Below are positions 1-8,347 of a DNA stretch of 40,085 nucleotides, piece after piece (position 1 is the stretch's first letter; every line of letters starts with the position of its first letter). Below the pieces are notes generated by a model. It was not told the origin of the DNA, made no database searches, and worked only from the letters and a program-made list of their open reading frames with translations. The translations under genes were made by a program, and so were the position numbers. This DNA is from Deltaproteobacteria bacterium (lineage in GTDB: Bacteria; Desulfobacterota; Syntrophia; Syntrophales; Smithellaceae): assembly GCA_025361065.1 (NCBI GenBank), contig JANYAY010000064.1, positions 1 to 40,085 on the forward strand, written 5' to 3'.

Positions 1-294
1 GATGTTGAGGGGGTCAAAGATGTCAATAATGAAATGACTGTATCCAAAATCTCGAACAAAACAGTTAATCGAGTGCTTGGGAAGATAGATGATGCATCAA
101 TTACTGCTCAAGCCAAGATGTCCCTGCTTCTCCATCGTTCCACAAGTATCCGCAATACCAGAGTCATAACCAATAATGGTGTCGTGACATTGGAAGGTGT
201 GGCGGAAAATGCTGCTGAAAAGGAACTCGTCACAAAGCTTGTCCGTGATATTGATGGCGTAAAGAGCGTAACGAACCGGATGACCATTGAATAG
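1..294 (+). CDS. BON-domain protein, 3' end only
   Basis: The reading frame is open from the first base, so the true start lies upstream; it ends at TAG 292-294. The visible 97 residues show a repeated BON (bacterial OsmY and nodulation) pattern. The window opens inside one unit (DVEGVKDVNNEMTV), and a full unit follows: a helix of small residues, then NTRVITNNGVVTLEGVAEN, an alpha-helical stretch rich in Lys and Glu, and the closing strand DIDGVKSVTNRMTIE. BON proteins such as OsmY are usually exported and act at the envelope, where they are thought to bind phospholipid or other envelope components. A multi-BON periplasmic protein is therefore likely. The signal peptide cannot be seen. The gene ends just before a strong intrinsic terminator, so it is not transcribed on into the secretion genes. 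Confidence 0.85.
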   Translation, partial: DVEGVKDVNNEMTVSKISNKTVNRVLGKIDDASITAQAKMSLLLHRSTSIRNTRVITNNGVVTLEGVAENAAEKELVTKLVRDIDGVKSVTNRMTIE

Positions 295-315
295 GTTGAT
301 AGAATTCCGGTTCGC

Positions 316-363
316 TGCCGGCTGGTGTTTCACCCTCCCCGCCCTGCACCAGCCGGCATTTTT
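316..363 (+). terminator. Rho-independent terminator after the BON gene
   Basis: A perfect 12-bp inverted repeat (TGCCGGCTGGTG at 316-327 with its complement at 347-358) encloses a 19-nt loop and is followed at once by five T residues (359-363). It begins 22 bases after the BON stop codon and separates that gene from gspG. Confidence 0.85.
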
Positions 364-521
364 CCTCATCCATTTCCTTACAGGGAAATCGGATATTTGG
401 CAGTATTGATCAAGTTTTCCCCCTATAGTAAAACAGTCTGAAAAATGTAAAATTTCTCTAAAATATCCTAGGCCATTAACTGATATAGCTCCGTTTAAAG
501 AAGTATGTGTGGAGAAATTTT

Positions 522-953
522 ATGATCATGAAATGTTTTCGCAGACAATCCGGCCGGCAGGGCTTTACACTTGTGGAAATGCTTGTAGTTATGGTTATTC
601 TTGCGCTGCTTGCCGCACTGGTCGGACCTCGGCTTTTTCCGAAACTGGGGAAAGGCAAGCTATCGGCGGCAAAAGCACAAATAGAACTCCTGGGGCAGTC
701 ACTGGATCATTTCAGGCTCGATACAGGACGCTACCCGACCACCCAGGAAGGGCTGAATTCTCTGATGGTTAATCCGGGTGTAGAAAAATGGGATGGACCC
801 TATCTCAAGAAAGAAGTACCCAACGATCCCTGGAATAAACCATATTTATATCAATCTCCCGGTACACATGGTGAATATGATCTCTTCTCTTATGGAAGGG
901 ATGGCGCTGCCGGAGGCGAAGGAGAAGATGAGGACATTGTGAGCTGGAAATAA
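522..953 (+). CDS. gspG: GspG, major pseudopilin of the type II secretion system
   Basis: GspG is the main subunit of the inner-membrane-anchored pseudopilus that pushes substrates through the secretin. The protein starts with a 14-residue type III prepilin leader ending in Gly, followed by FTLVEMLVVMVILALLAALV; the Glu at mature position +5 is present. The globular part has the usual GspG order: a long helix, the segment around GRYPTTQEGL, the PYLKK and DPWNKPY motifs, and an acidic C-terminal loop (YGRDGAAGGEGEDEDI) that matches the calcium-binding loop of the family. I chose the ATG at 522 because GGAG (511-514) lies 7 nt upstream; a GTG at 507 would add five residues and has no such site. 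gspD follows 20 bp downstream in the same direction. Confidence 0.95.
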   Translation: MIMKCFRRQSGRQGFTLVEMLVVMVILALLAALVGPRLFPKLGKGKLSAAKAQIELLGQSLDHFRLDTGRYPTTQEGLNSLMVNPGVEKWDGPYLKKEVPNDPWNKPYLYQSPGTHGEYDLFSYGRDGAAGGEGEDEDIVSWK

Positions 954-973
954 CTTTACGGGGATGATGAGTA

Positions 974-3031
974 TTGCAAAAAAAATATTTCTTCACTATT
1001 TTACATATCGGGCTTATCTATTTTATCGGGGTATACAATCCCTTTCCGTTGATGCAGGGAACACAGGCATTGTGCTGGGCACAGGGACCGTCGCCTGTCT
1101 TGGGTATCCAACCACCCGCGGCGAATCCTCAAATGCAGTCTCCCGCAAATTCCAACCCGTCCGCTTTTCCTCCCGGTCCAACGCCAACTACACCGGGATC
1201 AAAGACCGATACTCCATCCAAACCATATCCTCAAAAGGATAATATAATTAACACAAGTCCCGCCCCTTCCGCTTTACAGAGGACCGGTTCGGCTTCATCA
1301 CCCCAAGGCCGCCAACAGAATATCCAGCCGTCAACTTTTATTTCCAACAGGCTGTCCGATGACGAGGTACCGCAGCGAGGCCTCGTCACCCTGAATTTCG
1401 ATGATGCTGATGTATTTACGATTATTCAGACCATTTTCGGCAATGTTCTGAAGGTTAACTATGTAATAGATCCTCGCATCAAAGGCCGGGTAACCTTCAG
1501 GGCTGTTGCTCCCGTCCCGTTTGAAAAAGTGCTGCCTTTAATGGAAGTTATCCTGAGACTCAACGGCATCGGGGTAGTGGAGGAGAGCGGCCTATACAGA
1601 CTCGTGCCCATCAGTGATATTTCCAAGGAGCCGTCGCCTGTCAGTTTCGGACGGGACCCGGCGAAGATCCCGCTCAGAGGAAAGGCTCTGCTTCAGGTGG
1701 TGCCAATCCTCTATATACCGTCATCGGAAGCGCTGAAACTGATCACACCTTTTACCTCGAGCAATGCCGTCCTCATTGATGTGCCCAAGGCCAGTCAAAT
1801 CATCATTGTCGACACAGATGCCAATGTAAAACGCCTGCTCCAGTTGATTGAGATCTTCGACAATGAACAGCTAAAAATAACAAAGCCGCAGGTTTTTGTC
1901 TATTCGGTCCAGAACGGGAAGGCAAAGGATATCGCCAATGTCCTGCAGCAGACCTTTCTGGGAGCAAGGTCATCTACAGCGGCAACTACCCAAAGTTCAT
2001 CTACGGGAGCTCAGCCAACCGCAACAGCTGCGACCACCGGGTATGCGACATACTCTCAGGCGTCCTCCAGCGGCCCGATGCTTGTTGCTGATTTCACAAA
2101 ATTTATTCCCGACGAAGTCACCAACTCTATTATCATTTTATCAACGCCTGAAGAATATTTACTTATCAAGGCGGTCATTGACAAGATGGACATTATTCCC
2201 CGACAAGTTATTATTGAAGGTTTGATTGCCCAGGTAACCCTGACGGATAATCTTAGCCTGGGACTGGCGGCATGGATCAATGGGACTGTGGGAAATTTCA
2301 AAGTGGGAGGAGGAGTTGGCGGGGCAAAACTCTCGGGAGTGGATATCACTCAACCGGCGGGAACAGGCCTTACTCTCTTTGCTATTGACAACATCGGTTC
2401 GCTGCAATTTTTGATTACATCCCTGGCGGCGGACTCGAGGGCTAAACTACTGGCTACGCCCCATATCCTTGTCTCCGATAACAGGGAGGCAAAAATCCAG
2501 GTTGGGCAACAGGTTCCTCTCGTTACATCGGAGACCTATGGTTCCACCACAGTTGCCCCCCAACGGACAATTCAGTACCGGGATATTGGTATTATTTTGA
2601 AAGTCAAACCAAGAGTGAATGAAGGCGGTCTGGTCTCTCTGGAATTGTATCAGGAGGTTTCCACCTATGACACGATTCAGCTTTTCTCCAATGAAACTCA
2701 GATCATATTGAATAACAACAATGCAACAACCAATGTAGTGGTTCAGGATGGCCAGACAATTGTCATCGGAGGACTCATTAGAGAAGACACGACAAAGTCC
2801 CGCTCGGGTATACCCCTCTTGAGTAAGATTCCCTATATCGGCTGGATCTTCGGAGGATGGATTGATAATAAACAAAGAACAGAAATTATTATCCTGCTGA
2901 CGCCGCGCGTGGTGAAGAACCAGAAGGAAGCAAGTGCCGTAACCAGCAAATATATTGATAACATGGCTGATGAAAGCAAAGGGAGAATTACCAAGGAGGA
3001 ACTTATTAAAGGAAAACCGGTTCAACCTTAA
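974..3031 (+). CDS. gspD: GspD, type II secretion outer-membrane secretin
   Basis: GspD forms the multimeric outer-membrane gate of the T2SS. Of 685 residues, about 1-20 look like a signal peptide (KKYFFTILHIGLIYFIG). A Pro/Ser/Thr-rich linker runs to about 130. Then come N0 (about 136-213), N1 (235-297), N2 (from 304, with a Ser/Thr/Ala-rich insertion at about 333-370), N3 (371-420) and the secretin core (about 480-648). The core shows LLATPHILVSDNREA, VPLVT, QYRDIGIILKVKPRV, VVQDGQTIVIGGLI and the terminal SKIPYIGWIFG and IILLTPRVV. The start is an inference: the only in-frame start that keeps the signal peptide is TTG at 974, because an in-frame stop sits at 968. GGGG at 960-963 lies about 10 nt upstream. 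The gene converges on gspC, leaving 58 bp with no clear hairpin. Confidence 0.93.
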   Translation: MQKKYFFTILHIGLIYFIGVYNPFPLMQGTQALCWAQGPSPVLGIQPPAANPQMQSPANSNPSAFPPGPTPTTPGSKTDTPSKPYPQKDNIINTSPAPSALQRTGSASSPQGRQQNIQPSTFISNRLSDDEVPQRGLVTLNFDDADVFTIIQTIFGNVLKVNYVIDPRIKGRVTFRAVAPVPFEKVLPLMEVILRLNGIGVVEESGLYRLVPISDISKEPSPVSFGRDPAKIPLRGKALLQVVPILYIPSSEALKLITPFTSSNAVLIDVPKASQIIIVDTDANVKRLLQLIEIFDNEQLKITKPQVFVYSVQNGKAKDIANVLQQTFLGARSSTAATTQSSSTGAQPTATAATTGYATYSQASSSGPMLVADFTKFIPDEVTNSIIILSTPEEYLLIKAVIDKMDIIPRQVIIEGLIAQVTLTDNLSLGLAAWINGTVGNFKVGGGVGGAKLSGVDITQPAGTGLTLFAIDNIGSLQFLITSLAADSRAKLLATPHILVSDNREAKIQVGQQVPLVTSETYGSTTVAPQRTIQYRDIGIILKVKPRVNEGGLVSLELYQEVSTYDTIQLFSNETQIILNNNNATTNVVVQDGQTIVIGGLIREDTTKSRSGIPLLSKIPYIGWIFGGWIDNKQRTEIIILLTPRVVKNQKEASAVTSKYIDNMADESKGRITKEELIKGKPVQP

Positions 3032-3089
3032 GCAATGGCAAATATAAATATGTTTTAAAACTAAGTCTTATCTGCAAAATTATTTCAAT

Positions 3090-3878
3090 CTATTGAGCTT
3101 GCCTCAACATGTCCTGCTTCATTTGCTGAACTTCCTGCGATATACCCTGCCGGGAATGCGGCCGCGTTGCGGGCACTACATTAGCCCCAGATCCGGGCAC
3201 AGGCACTGCCTGGACTGAAGATGAAGAAGGAACATTGGAACGAGATGCGGCGGATGCGGCGGGAGCTGTTCTTTGGGCGGGATGCGGGATAGCTGATGTG
3301 GAGGGTTGTAAGCCTGACGGTGACATACCAGCAGTCACCGGAGTATTCGTCGTTTCCTTATTATCCCGTCTTTTTTCGCTTTCTTCCAGCCTGACCACAA
3401 TATGGTCTTCCCCCTTGACGAGAACAATTCTATCCGGCTCGATTTGCCGGAGTATATAGCCGCCCACATTATAACCCTTTTGTGCAGCGATCTGCCGCTT
3501 ACCTCTTCCCAGAGTCGTCTTAGGATCCCTTTTGTCTTCAATGTAGGCAATGCTTATATCGTTCGTAACCAATGTTCCGTATAGAATAATATCCGGCCGG
3601 GGAATGACTTTTGCTTCTGCTTTTTCAGCTGGAATCTTTCGTTCCGGATGAAAAAGATTCTGATCACTGATCAGGGCAAAATCCACAGGTGATGGATTTA
3701 CCGCTGCCGTTGACTGTATATTTTCCCCGGCGACTGGCTGTATCACCTCCGGAATAGATGCTTGAATATCCATATTCAGAAACGGGATCACCAGGACATA
3801 AGCAAATATGGCGGCGGTTCCGAAAAGAATTCCGTTAAGAATATTTATGTTTTTTAAAATTGATTTTATTGCCGGCAT
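3090..3878 (-). CDS. gspC: GspC-like inner-membrane T2SS protein without a PDZ domain
   Basis: GspC links the inner-membrane platform to the N-terminal domains of the secretin. Of 262 residues, about 16-35 form one membrane segment (LFGTAAIFAYVLVIPFL). A homology-region domain at about 66-165 (DQNLFHPERK, then IILYGTLVTNDISIAYIEDK) resembles the HR domain of GspC. The rest (about 170-262) is Pro/Ser/Ala-rich and looks disordered, with a short helix at the end. The C-terminal PDZ or coiled-coil domain of classical GspC is absent. The start has a very strong ribosome site (GGAGGAGG) and lies 1 nt after the gspM stop, so the two genes are almost certainly coupled. It is the last gene of the minus-strand gsp block and faces the 3' end of gspD. 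Confidence 0.8.
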   Translation of the reverse strand: MPAIKSILKNINILNGILFGTAAIFAYVLVIPFLNMDIQASIPEVIQPVAGENIQSTAAVNPSPVDFALISDQNLFHPERKIPAEKAEAKVIPRPDIILYGTLVTNDISIAYIEDKRDPKTTLGRGKRQIAAQKGYNVGGYILRQIEPDRIVLVKGEDHIVVRLEESEKRRDNKETTNTPVTAGMSPSGLQPSTSAIPHPAQRTAPAASAASRSNVPSSSSVQAVPVPGSGANVVPATRPHSRQGISQEVQQMKQDMLRQAQ

Positions 3879-3879
3879 A

Positions 3880-4434
3880 TCAGCCTCCTCCGGTCAATCC
3901 TGATACTTTCAGCTTGACGGTTAAATCCCGGGGTTCCCTAAAATTACGGATTCTAATGTCCAATTCCCGGACAACCAGATAAGGGGTCTGGGTTTCAATG
4001 GCGAACAGGGTATCGGTGAGGGCTCTTGTGTCCGGCATAACAGCATCAACGGTTACGGTGATTATCCTGAATTTTCCTCTGCTCTCGGGTTTTTCCACAC
4101 GCTCACTGGCAATAGTCCCCCCTCTTGCGGTGATCATCCCCTTAACGACATTCTGCAGGCCGGCAGCGGCAACAGCGGAAGTCTGACCTTCAATCAGCCG
4201 CGAGTTTTCTGCCTTTCTTGCTTCTCTTCTGGCCACCAGTGTCTCCTCAAGACGCGGTTTTTCGGCAATCAAGGCTCTGTATTTGGCTGCGATCTTCGAT
4301 TTGGTGGACACGGCATCCCTCAGATCACTCAATTCCGTTCGGGCTCGAAGATAGCCATACTCATATACAACTGCGCCCAATAAAATAATTACGAGGGGAA
4401 CAGCAATCATTAGAATTTTACTTTTTTTTGCCAT
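3880..4434 (-). CDS. gspM: GspM-type inner-membrane platform protein
   Basis: GspM partners GspL in the inner-membrane assembly platform. Of 184 residues, a short basic N-terminus (MAKKSK) is followed by one membrane helix (ILMIAVPLVIILLGAVVYEYG), a long charged helix to about residue 85, and a ferredoxin-like periplasmic domain. I chose the ATG at 4434 because AGGTGG lies just upstream; a start at 4464 would add ten residues inside gspL. The gene overlaps the end of gspL by 17 bp. The family call rests on size, topology and position between gspL and gspC, since GspM sequences are poorly conserved. Confidence 0.8.
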   Translation of the reverse strand: MAKKSKILMIAVPLVIILLGAVVYEYGYLRARTELSDLRDAVSTKSKIAAKYRALIAEKPRLEETLVARREARKAENSRLIEGQTSAVAAAGLQNVVKGMITARGGTIASERVEKPESRGKFRIITVTVDAVMPDTRALTDTLFAIETQTPYLVVRELDIRIRNFREPRDLTVKLKVSGLTGGG

Positions 4435-5956
4435 TTTCCACCTTTGCTCCCGGTAATCCTTCAATTTCCATTTTTACGGTAAAGCGATCGACATTCAAAC
4501 GGGGATCTCTTAATGTAGATGAAGTAAATTCCACTTTTTGGAAATACTCGGATGCCTCCAGTTTGGGAACAATTTCTGTTGCTGAGGCAGCATAACCTTC
4601 AATTTCGACAATGGAATCCGCAATCCTTATCCGGGTGAGCCAGGTGCTTTTTGGAAGAATCCTGGTCATCTCCTTGAGTAAATTCAACACCAGCGGTCGG
4701 GAACTCTTAAATGTCCTGATTGTGGTGAGCTCATTTTCCACATTTTGCAGGTCTTTTTGCAATAATTCCACTTTCTTGATGTCACCCTTACGAGCTGTAA
4801 TTTCCCGGTCAATAGCCTCCATCTTCCACTCTTCAATTTGTAGTGGTGATCCCAGCCAGAACAAACCCAGCGCAATAAGAATGCCGACCAGAATGATAGA
4901 CAATACCTTGGGCGTTTTGACAATGCGGTGTCTGCCATGATCAAGAAGGTTTATCTTTGCAACTCCCGGACACAAGTGCTCGAGAGCTCCCCCGACAGCC
5001 ATGTATGGCACTTTCTGCAAATCATCTTTATCCAAAAAATGAAGCTTCAGATCAATTTCATTAATGAAACGAACCGGCGCCTGAATGCTGTCCCGAAGCA
5101 GGAACAGCCATTTCTCCGGCAAAGATTGATCGATGATGACTTCTGTATTTTCTTCATTCGGCTTTATTAATTCCACCCGGGAATTTATCTCTTCGGCAAT
5201 TATCCGTATACTGGATAGCTCATTTTCCGAAGATAGCCTGCCGGCAAAAGAAGCAAACCATTTGTGATCACGGATGACTCCGCCTTCGTATCCACCAGTG
5301 AATATTTGCACGAAAACGCAACTACCGCCTCCATGGGCATTATCACTTAGTGTGCCCAGGGCTGATGAACCGACAGCTATTCTCCCGACGGCAATCTTTT
5401 TTTCCGAAAGAAGCTCAAGGTAGGGCCGCAACACCTCGCTATTGACTGCTGCGACCATAATCTGAAGGCGATTTTTATCCCTGGCGATAATCTGATAATC
5501 ATAGAATGCTTTATCAGCGCGAAGCGGGGTCAACCGATCAAGTTCGTAAGATATGACGTCCGAGAGGTTGTCTGAGACCGACAGGGGGAAATTTGTAGTC
5601 TTCACGATGGTCCATGCTTTGGGAATAACCAGGACTACACACACCCGGGTAACTCTAAGTTCATTTATCACCAGGGTAACGGCGGAAGCGACATTTTCCG
5701 GAGTAGGATATTTTCCCTCCTCGAAGAAATAACGCCGGATACTCCTGATTCTTATTCGCGAGAGAAATCGGGAAGCATATGCAACGGTGATACTTCCTTG
5801 TTCTAAAACAACCGACAAAACCTGCAAAGGGATTACATGATCGTCGGCAAGGCTCAAAGATAGGATGCGCCACAGAAAACTGCTTACGCGGGCTGTCTGG
5901 AATCCGATTTTGGAAGCACAGGATTTTATGCTGTCATAAATTTTTATTTTATTCAT
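4418..5956 (-). CDS. gspL: GspL-type protein: actin-like cytoplasmic domain plus PilN-like periplasmic domain
   Basis: GspL recruits the secretion ATPase GspE to the membrane. Of 512 residues, about 1-345 form a PilM/GspL-like actin-fold domain (features include VISYELDRLTPLRADKAFYDY and AVGGALEHLCPGVAKINLL). One membrane helix lies at about 351-369 (VLSIILVGILIALGLFWLG). The remainder is a periplasmic region with a coiled coil (about 372-415) and a PilN/Fimbrial-assembly-type ferredoxin fold (LLKEMTRILPKSTWLTRIRI, VEIEGYA). The first strand of the actin fold is degenerate, so nucleotide binding is doubtful, as in other GspL proteins. The start codon overlaps the gspK stop by 4 bp (ATGA), and the end overlaps gspM. 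Confidence 0.88.
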   Translation of the reverse strand: MNKIKIYDSIKSCASKIGFQTARVSSFLWRILSLSLADDHVIPLQVLSVVLEQGSITVAYASRFLSRIRIRSIRRYFFEEGKYPTPENVASAVTLVINELRVTRVCVVLVIPKAWTIVKTTNFPLSVSDNLSDVISYELDRLTPLRADKAFYDYQIIARDKNRLQIMVAAVNSEVLRPYLELLSEKKIAVGRIAVGSSALGTLSDNAHGGGSCVFVQIFTGGYEGGVIRDHKWFASFAGRLSSENELSSIRIIAEEINSRVELIKPNEENTEVIIDQSLPEKWLFLLRDSIQAPVRFINEIDLKLHFLDKDDLQKVPYMAVGGALEHLCPGVAKINLLDHGRHRIVKTPKVLSIILVGILIALGLFWLGSPLQIEEWKMEAIDREITARKGDIKKVELLQKDLQNVENELTTIRTFKSSRPLVLNLLKEMTRILPKSTWLTRIRIADSIVEIEGYAASATEIVPKLEASEYFQKVEFTSSTLRDPRLNVDRFTVKMEIEGLPGAKVENGKKK

Positions 5957-6933
5957 GGAGTTAGTTCCGCCGGGCTTTTATAGTAAGCATAATGATATTT
6001 ATGAGGACTGTCAAAAGATACAGTTGCCAGTATGGCGTAGCCCGTTTTCCTGTTTCCTTTATAGCCCGTTGACTCCACTGTGTAAGCAGCAACTTGGCCT
6101 CCGGGGGCAAAGACGGCATAGGGAGCCATTACAGGATAACTGTCTCCGATGATATCTTTGACATCTTCTATGCTGCTTATTTCTGTGGTTTTCCTGAATT
6201 CGATAATCCGCGTCACCATAGCAGCATTCATTCCCGGAACAGCTGCCAGAATTTCGACAGGCGCCACATTGATATTGACCTGCGGTGAAGTGTTCGTCAG
6301 GGACAAGAAGTGAATAATCCCTCTCATTTTACCATTACCATAGAGGATTTGCGGAGTTATTCCCCGGACAAGTATCAGTTCATCCAGAGTCTCAAAATCA
6401 GCATTTCTGGGTTTGTAAGGGTTCGGAAGCGACAAATAATAATCGTTTTCCGCACCATTAAGGCGATGCAGATCATCCGCGTCTTTCCAGTCGAGAATGG
6501 AGTCGATAATAATGTCGGCATTTTCCGGCAATATTCCCTGGTTGATAAGAAGATTTTTTAAAATGATACCGGAGCTGTCGGTCATACCATTGAGAGATAT
6601 TTTCCCGGCTTCATCTATAATCCGCAATTGATAACCGCCATCGCCCATATCTACGCTGTAGGAAGTTCCGTCCATCCGCCACACCTCTTTGCCGACAAGC
6701 GTCATTGTCTGGTTTTGATTGACGGATCGGTAAATAATCTCCGCAATACCCCTATCGACACCAGCCTGGGCTAAATATTTTTTCTCCATCCCTTCTTTAA
6801 AACTCAGAAGGCCATAAGTATCGGCACGTGTCATGACGGAAAACGAAAGAACCATTACTATCAGAACCGTCAGAACCCATAGGACGACAAGCAGTGCAAT
6901 GCCTTTTTCGTTGTATTTCATACCAAGCTGCAT
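5953..6933 (-). CDS. gspK: GspK, minor pseudopilin at the pseudopilus tip
   Basis: GspK forms the tip complex with GspI and GspJ. The 326-residue protein has a short leader (MQLGMKYNEKG) and a hydrophobic helix beginning IALLVVLWVLTVLIV. Position +5 is Val rather than Glu, which is characteristic of GspK among pseudopilins. Its large size, the GSPII_K helical domain (DWKDADDLHRLNGAEND, then YKPRNADFETLDELILVRGI) and the NVAPVEILAAVPGM helix-hairpin-helix-like motif all fit. An internal ATG four codons later is an alternative start. It lies 24 bp after gspJ and is coupled to gspL by a 4-bp overlap. Confidence 0.93.
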   Translation of the reverse strand: MQLGMKYNEKGIALLVVLWVLTVLIVMVLSFSVMTRADTYGLLSFKEGMEKKYLAQAGVDRGIAEIIYRSVNQNQTMTLVGKEVWRMDGTSYSVDMGDGGYQLRIIDEAGKISLNGMTDSSGIILKNLLINQGILPENADIIIDSILDWKDADDLHRLNGAENDYYLSLPNPYKPRNADFETLDELILVRGITPQILYGNGKMRGIIHFLSLTNTSPQVNINVAPVEILAAVPGMNAAMVTRIIEFRKTTEISSIEDVKDIIGDSYPVMAPYAVFAPGGQVAAYTVESTGYKGNRKTGYAILATVSFDSPHKYHYAYYKSPAELTP

Positions 6934-6957
6934 GTTAATATCATCCGATTATCCATA

Positions 6958-7668
6958 TCATTTTGCCGGAATGGGAGCGCTCTTTGCCGCGGTTGCGCCA
7001 ATAGGTTTTCCTCCCTGGACTGCCATCAACTTTCCTCCAACCCTGACCGGAAAAAGCAAAGAAAGTTTTTTAGTCCCTGTAAGCAGGTTAATCCTTATTT
7101 GTTCCGGAATGGCTGCCCCTTCAATCAAAGAATCTACCCAAATTCCCTGCTCTTCTGAGGGATCTTTCCAATAATACTCGAAAGAAATCGAAGATGCTTC
7201 CAAAAGCCTCGTATCCCTGCGGCCTTCGACTCCCGGAACACTCTCAGAGGCAAAGATTATCTCCTTACCTGAGTTATCCGACTCCACCCTGTAATCAACA
7301 ATAACATAACCTCTTTGGCCGCCCCAGATGGAATAATTTGTCGAAAAGCGCAAGGTCTTTCCATCCCCCCGAAAGTAGTATTTCTCATTGCCGTCTTCCT
7401 GATACGTCAGGGGTACTTGAGATTGAATCTGGGCATCGATCAGAGAAATGACCGTTCGGAATCTCTCCTCGGCCTCTATTTTTTTTTCGCCGCCCGCCAC
7501 AGACCTTGCTCCAATCCTCATAGCCCCCATCAACAGAACAATGATTACAACCACTAGAGTCATGGAGATCAGTAGTTCCAGGAGAGTAAATCCAGCGGCT
7601 GATGCACATAACAACTTTCGCCGACTATTTTTCTGCCCGGGTATATGTGTTCTATTTCTGTGATCCAT
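6958..7668 (-). CDS. gspJ: GspJ, minor pseudopilin
   Basis: GspJ is part of the tip trimer I-J-K. From the ATG at 7668 the protein has 236 residues: a 26-residue basic leader ending AAG, then FTLLELLISMTLVVVIIVLL with Glu at +5, and a beta-rich globular domain (YYFRGDGKTLRFSTN, GYVIVDYRV, ISFEYYW, PEQIRINL) typical of GspJ. The frame is open further upstream to 7761, which would add 31 residues overlapping the end of gspI. I rejected that because the leader would be unusually long. No convincing ribosome site is visible for either start, so translation may be coupled to gspI. Confidence 0.88.
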   Translation of the reverse strand: MDHRNRTHIPGQKNSRRKLLCASAAGFTLLELLISMTLVVVIIVLLMGAMRIGARSVAGGEKKIEAEERFRTVISLIDAQIQSQVPLTYQEDGNEKYYFRGDGKTLRFSTNYSIWGGQRGYVIVDYRVESDNSGKEIIFASESVPGVEGRRDTRLLEASSISFEYYWKDPSEEQGIWVDSLIEGAAIPEQIRINLLTGTKKLSLLFPVRVGGKLMAVQGGKPIGATAAKSAPIPAK

Positions 7669-7720
7669 AACGCACACATCAACAGTCAATGGCAGCAATA
7701 TCCACAAGAAATAAAGAGGT

Positions 7721-8167
7721 TCATAGCGCAGCCTGCTTTGCCGCCGGGACCACTCTATCAACCATCTTCACTGTCTTCAGGCTAAAGCTTTTTTCTTTCA
7801 TCCCGGCCATCCAGTGGGCTGTGAGGATTACTTCCATAAGTTTAACCGGAAGATTATCCGTTCTGTCTTTCAGAATTTCCGCTATGGAAACATCAAAGCG
7901 ATAACCATCTTCGGTATTTTCACTCCACACCTTTTCTGCCAAAGTCTCAGCTACTATTATTTCTCTGATCCTTGTATCCGCCCTCGCTGCAGCCGAGGCC
8001 ATATCGCGAGATGTGGCTATGGTTCTTAAATTTGACGAGAATAACTGCACAACCATTGTTACAGCAATTGCCATTATGGCCAGCGCCACCAGAACTTCCA
8101 GCAGGGTAAAGCCCTTTGTTGCAGTTTCCTTTTGCATATATTTTCTCAACATTACTATTGTGGTCAT
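7721..8167 (-). CDS. gspI: GspI, minor pseudopilin
   Basis: GspI is the third tip pseudopilin and the first gene of the minus-strand gsp block. The protein (148 residues from 8167) has a leader ending ATKG and the helix FTLLEVLVALAIMAIAVTMV with Glu at +5. A small domain containing RADTRIREIIVAETLAEKVW and a C-terminal beta sheet follow. Other in-frame ATG codons at 8152 and 8137 would give shorter leaders; the one at 8137 has GAGA a few bases upstream and is a fair alternative. The 180 bp upstream separate it from the lytic transglycosylase gene and presumably hold a promoter, but I cannot point to clear -35/-10 boxes there. Confidence 0.88.
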   Translation of the reverse strand: MTTIVMLRKYMQKETATKGFTLLEVLVALAIMAIAVTMVVQLFSSNLRTIATSRDMASAAARADTRIREIIVAETLAEKVWSENTEDGYRFDVSIAEILKDRTDNLPVKLMEVILTAHWMAGMKEKSFSLKTVKMVDRVVPAAKQAAL

Positions 8168-8347
8168 CCAAACGAAAGAAAAGTAAAATGGATAAACTTG
8201 TTCCTGATTAATAATGCCGCAGATAAAAGTTTACCCCTTCCGCACTTACACTGCCATCGGGACGAAACGTGATTTCTGCTGTATTTTATCTTATTTGTCG
8301 CTCAGGGAATGGATGATCACTAGGTAAATAGCAGGAACTGTTTTGCA

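Noticed and set aside
3032-3089. A shared terminator between gspD and gspC
   Set aside because: No stem of useful length was found in the 58 bp.
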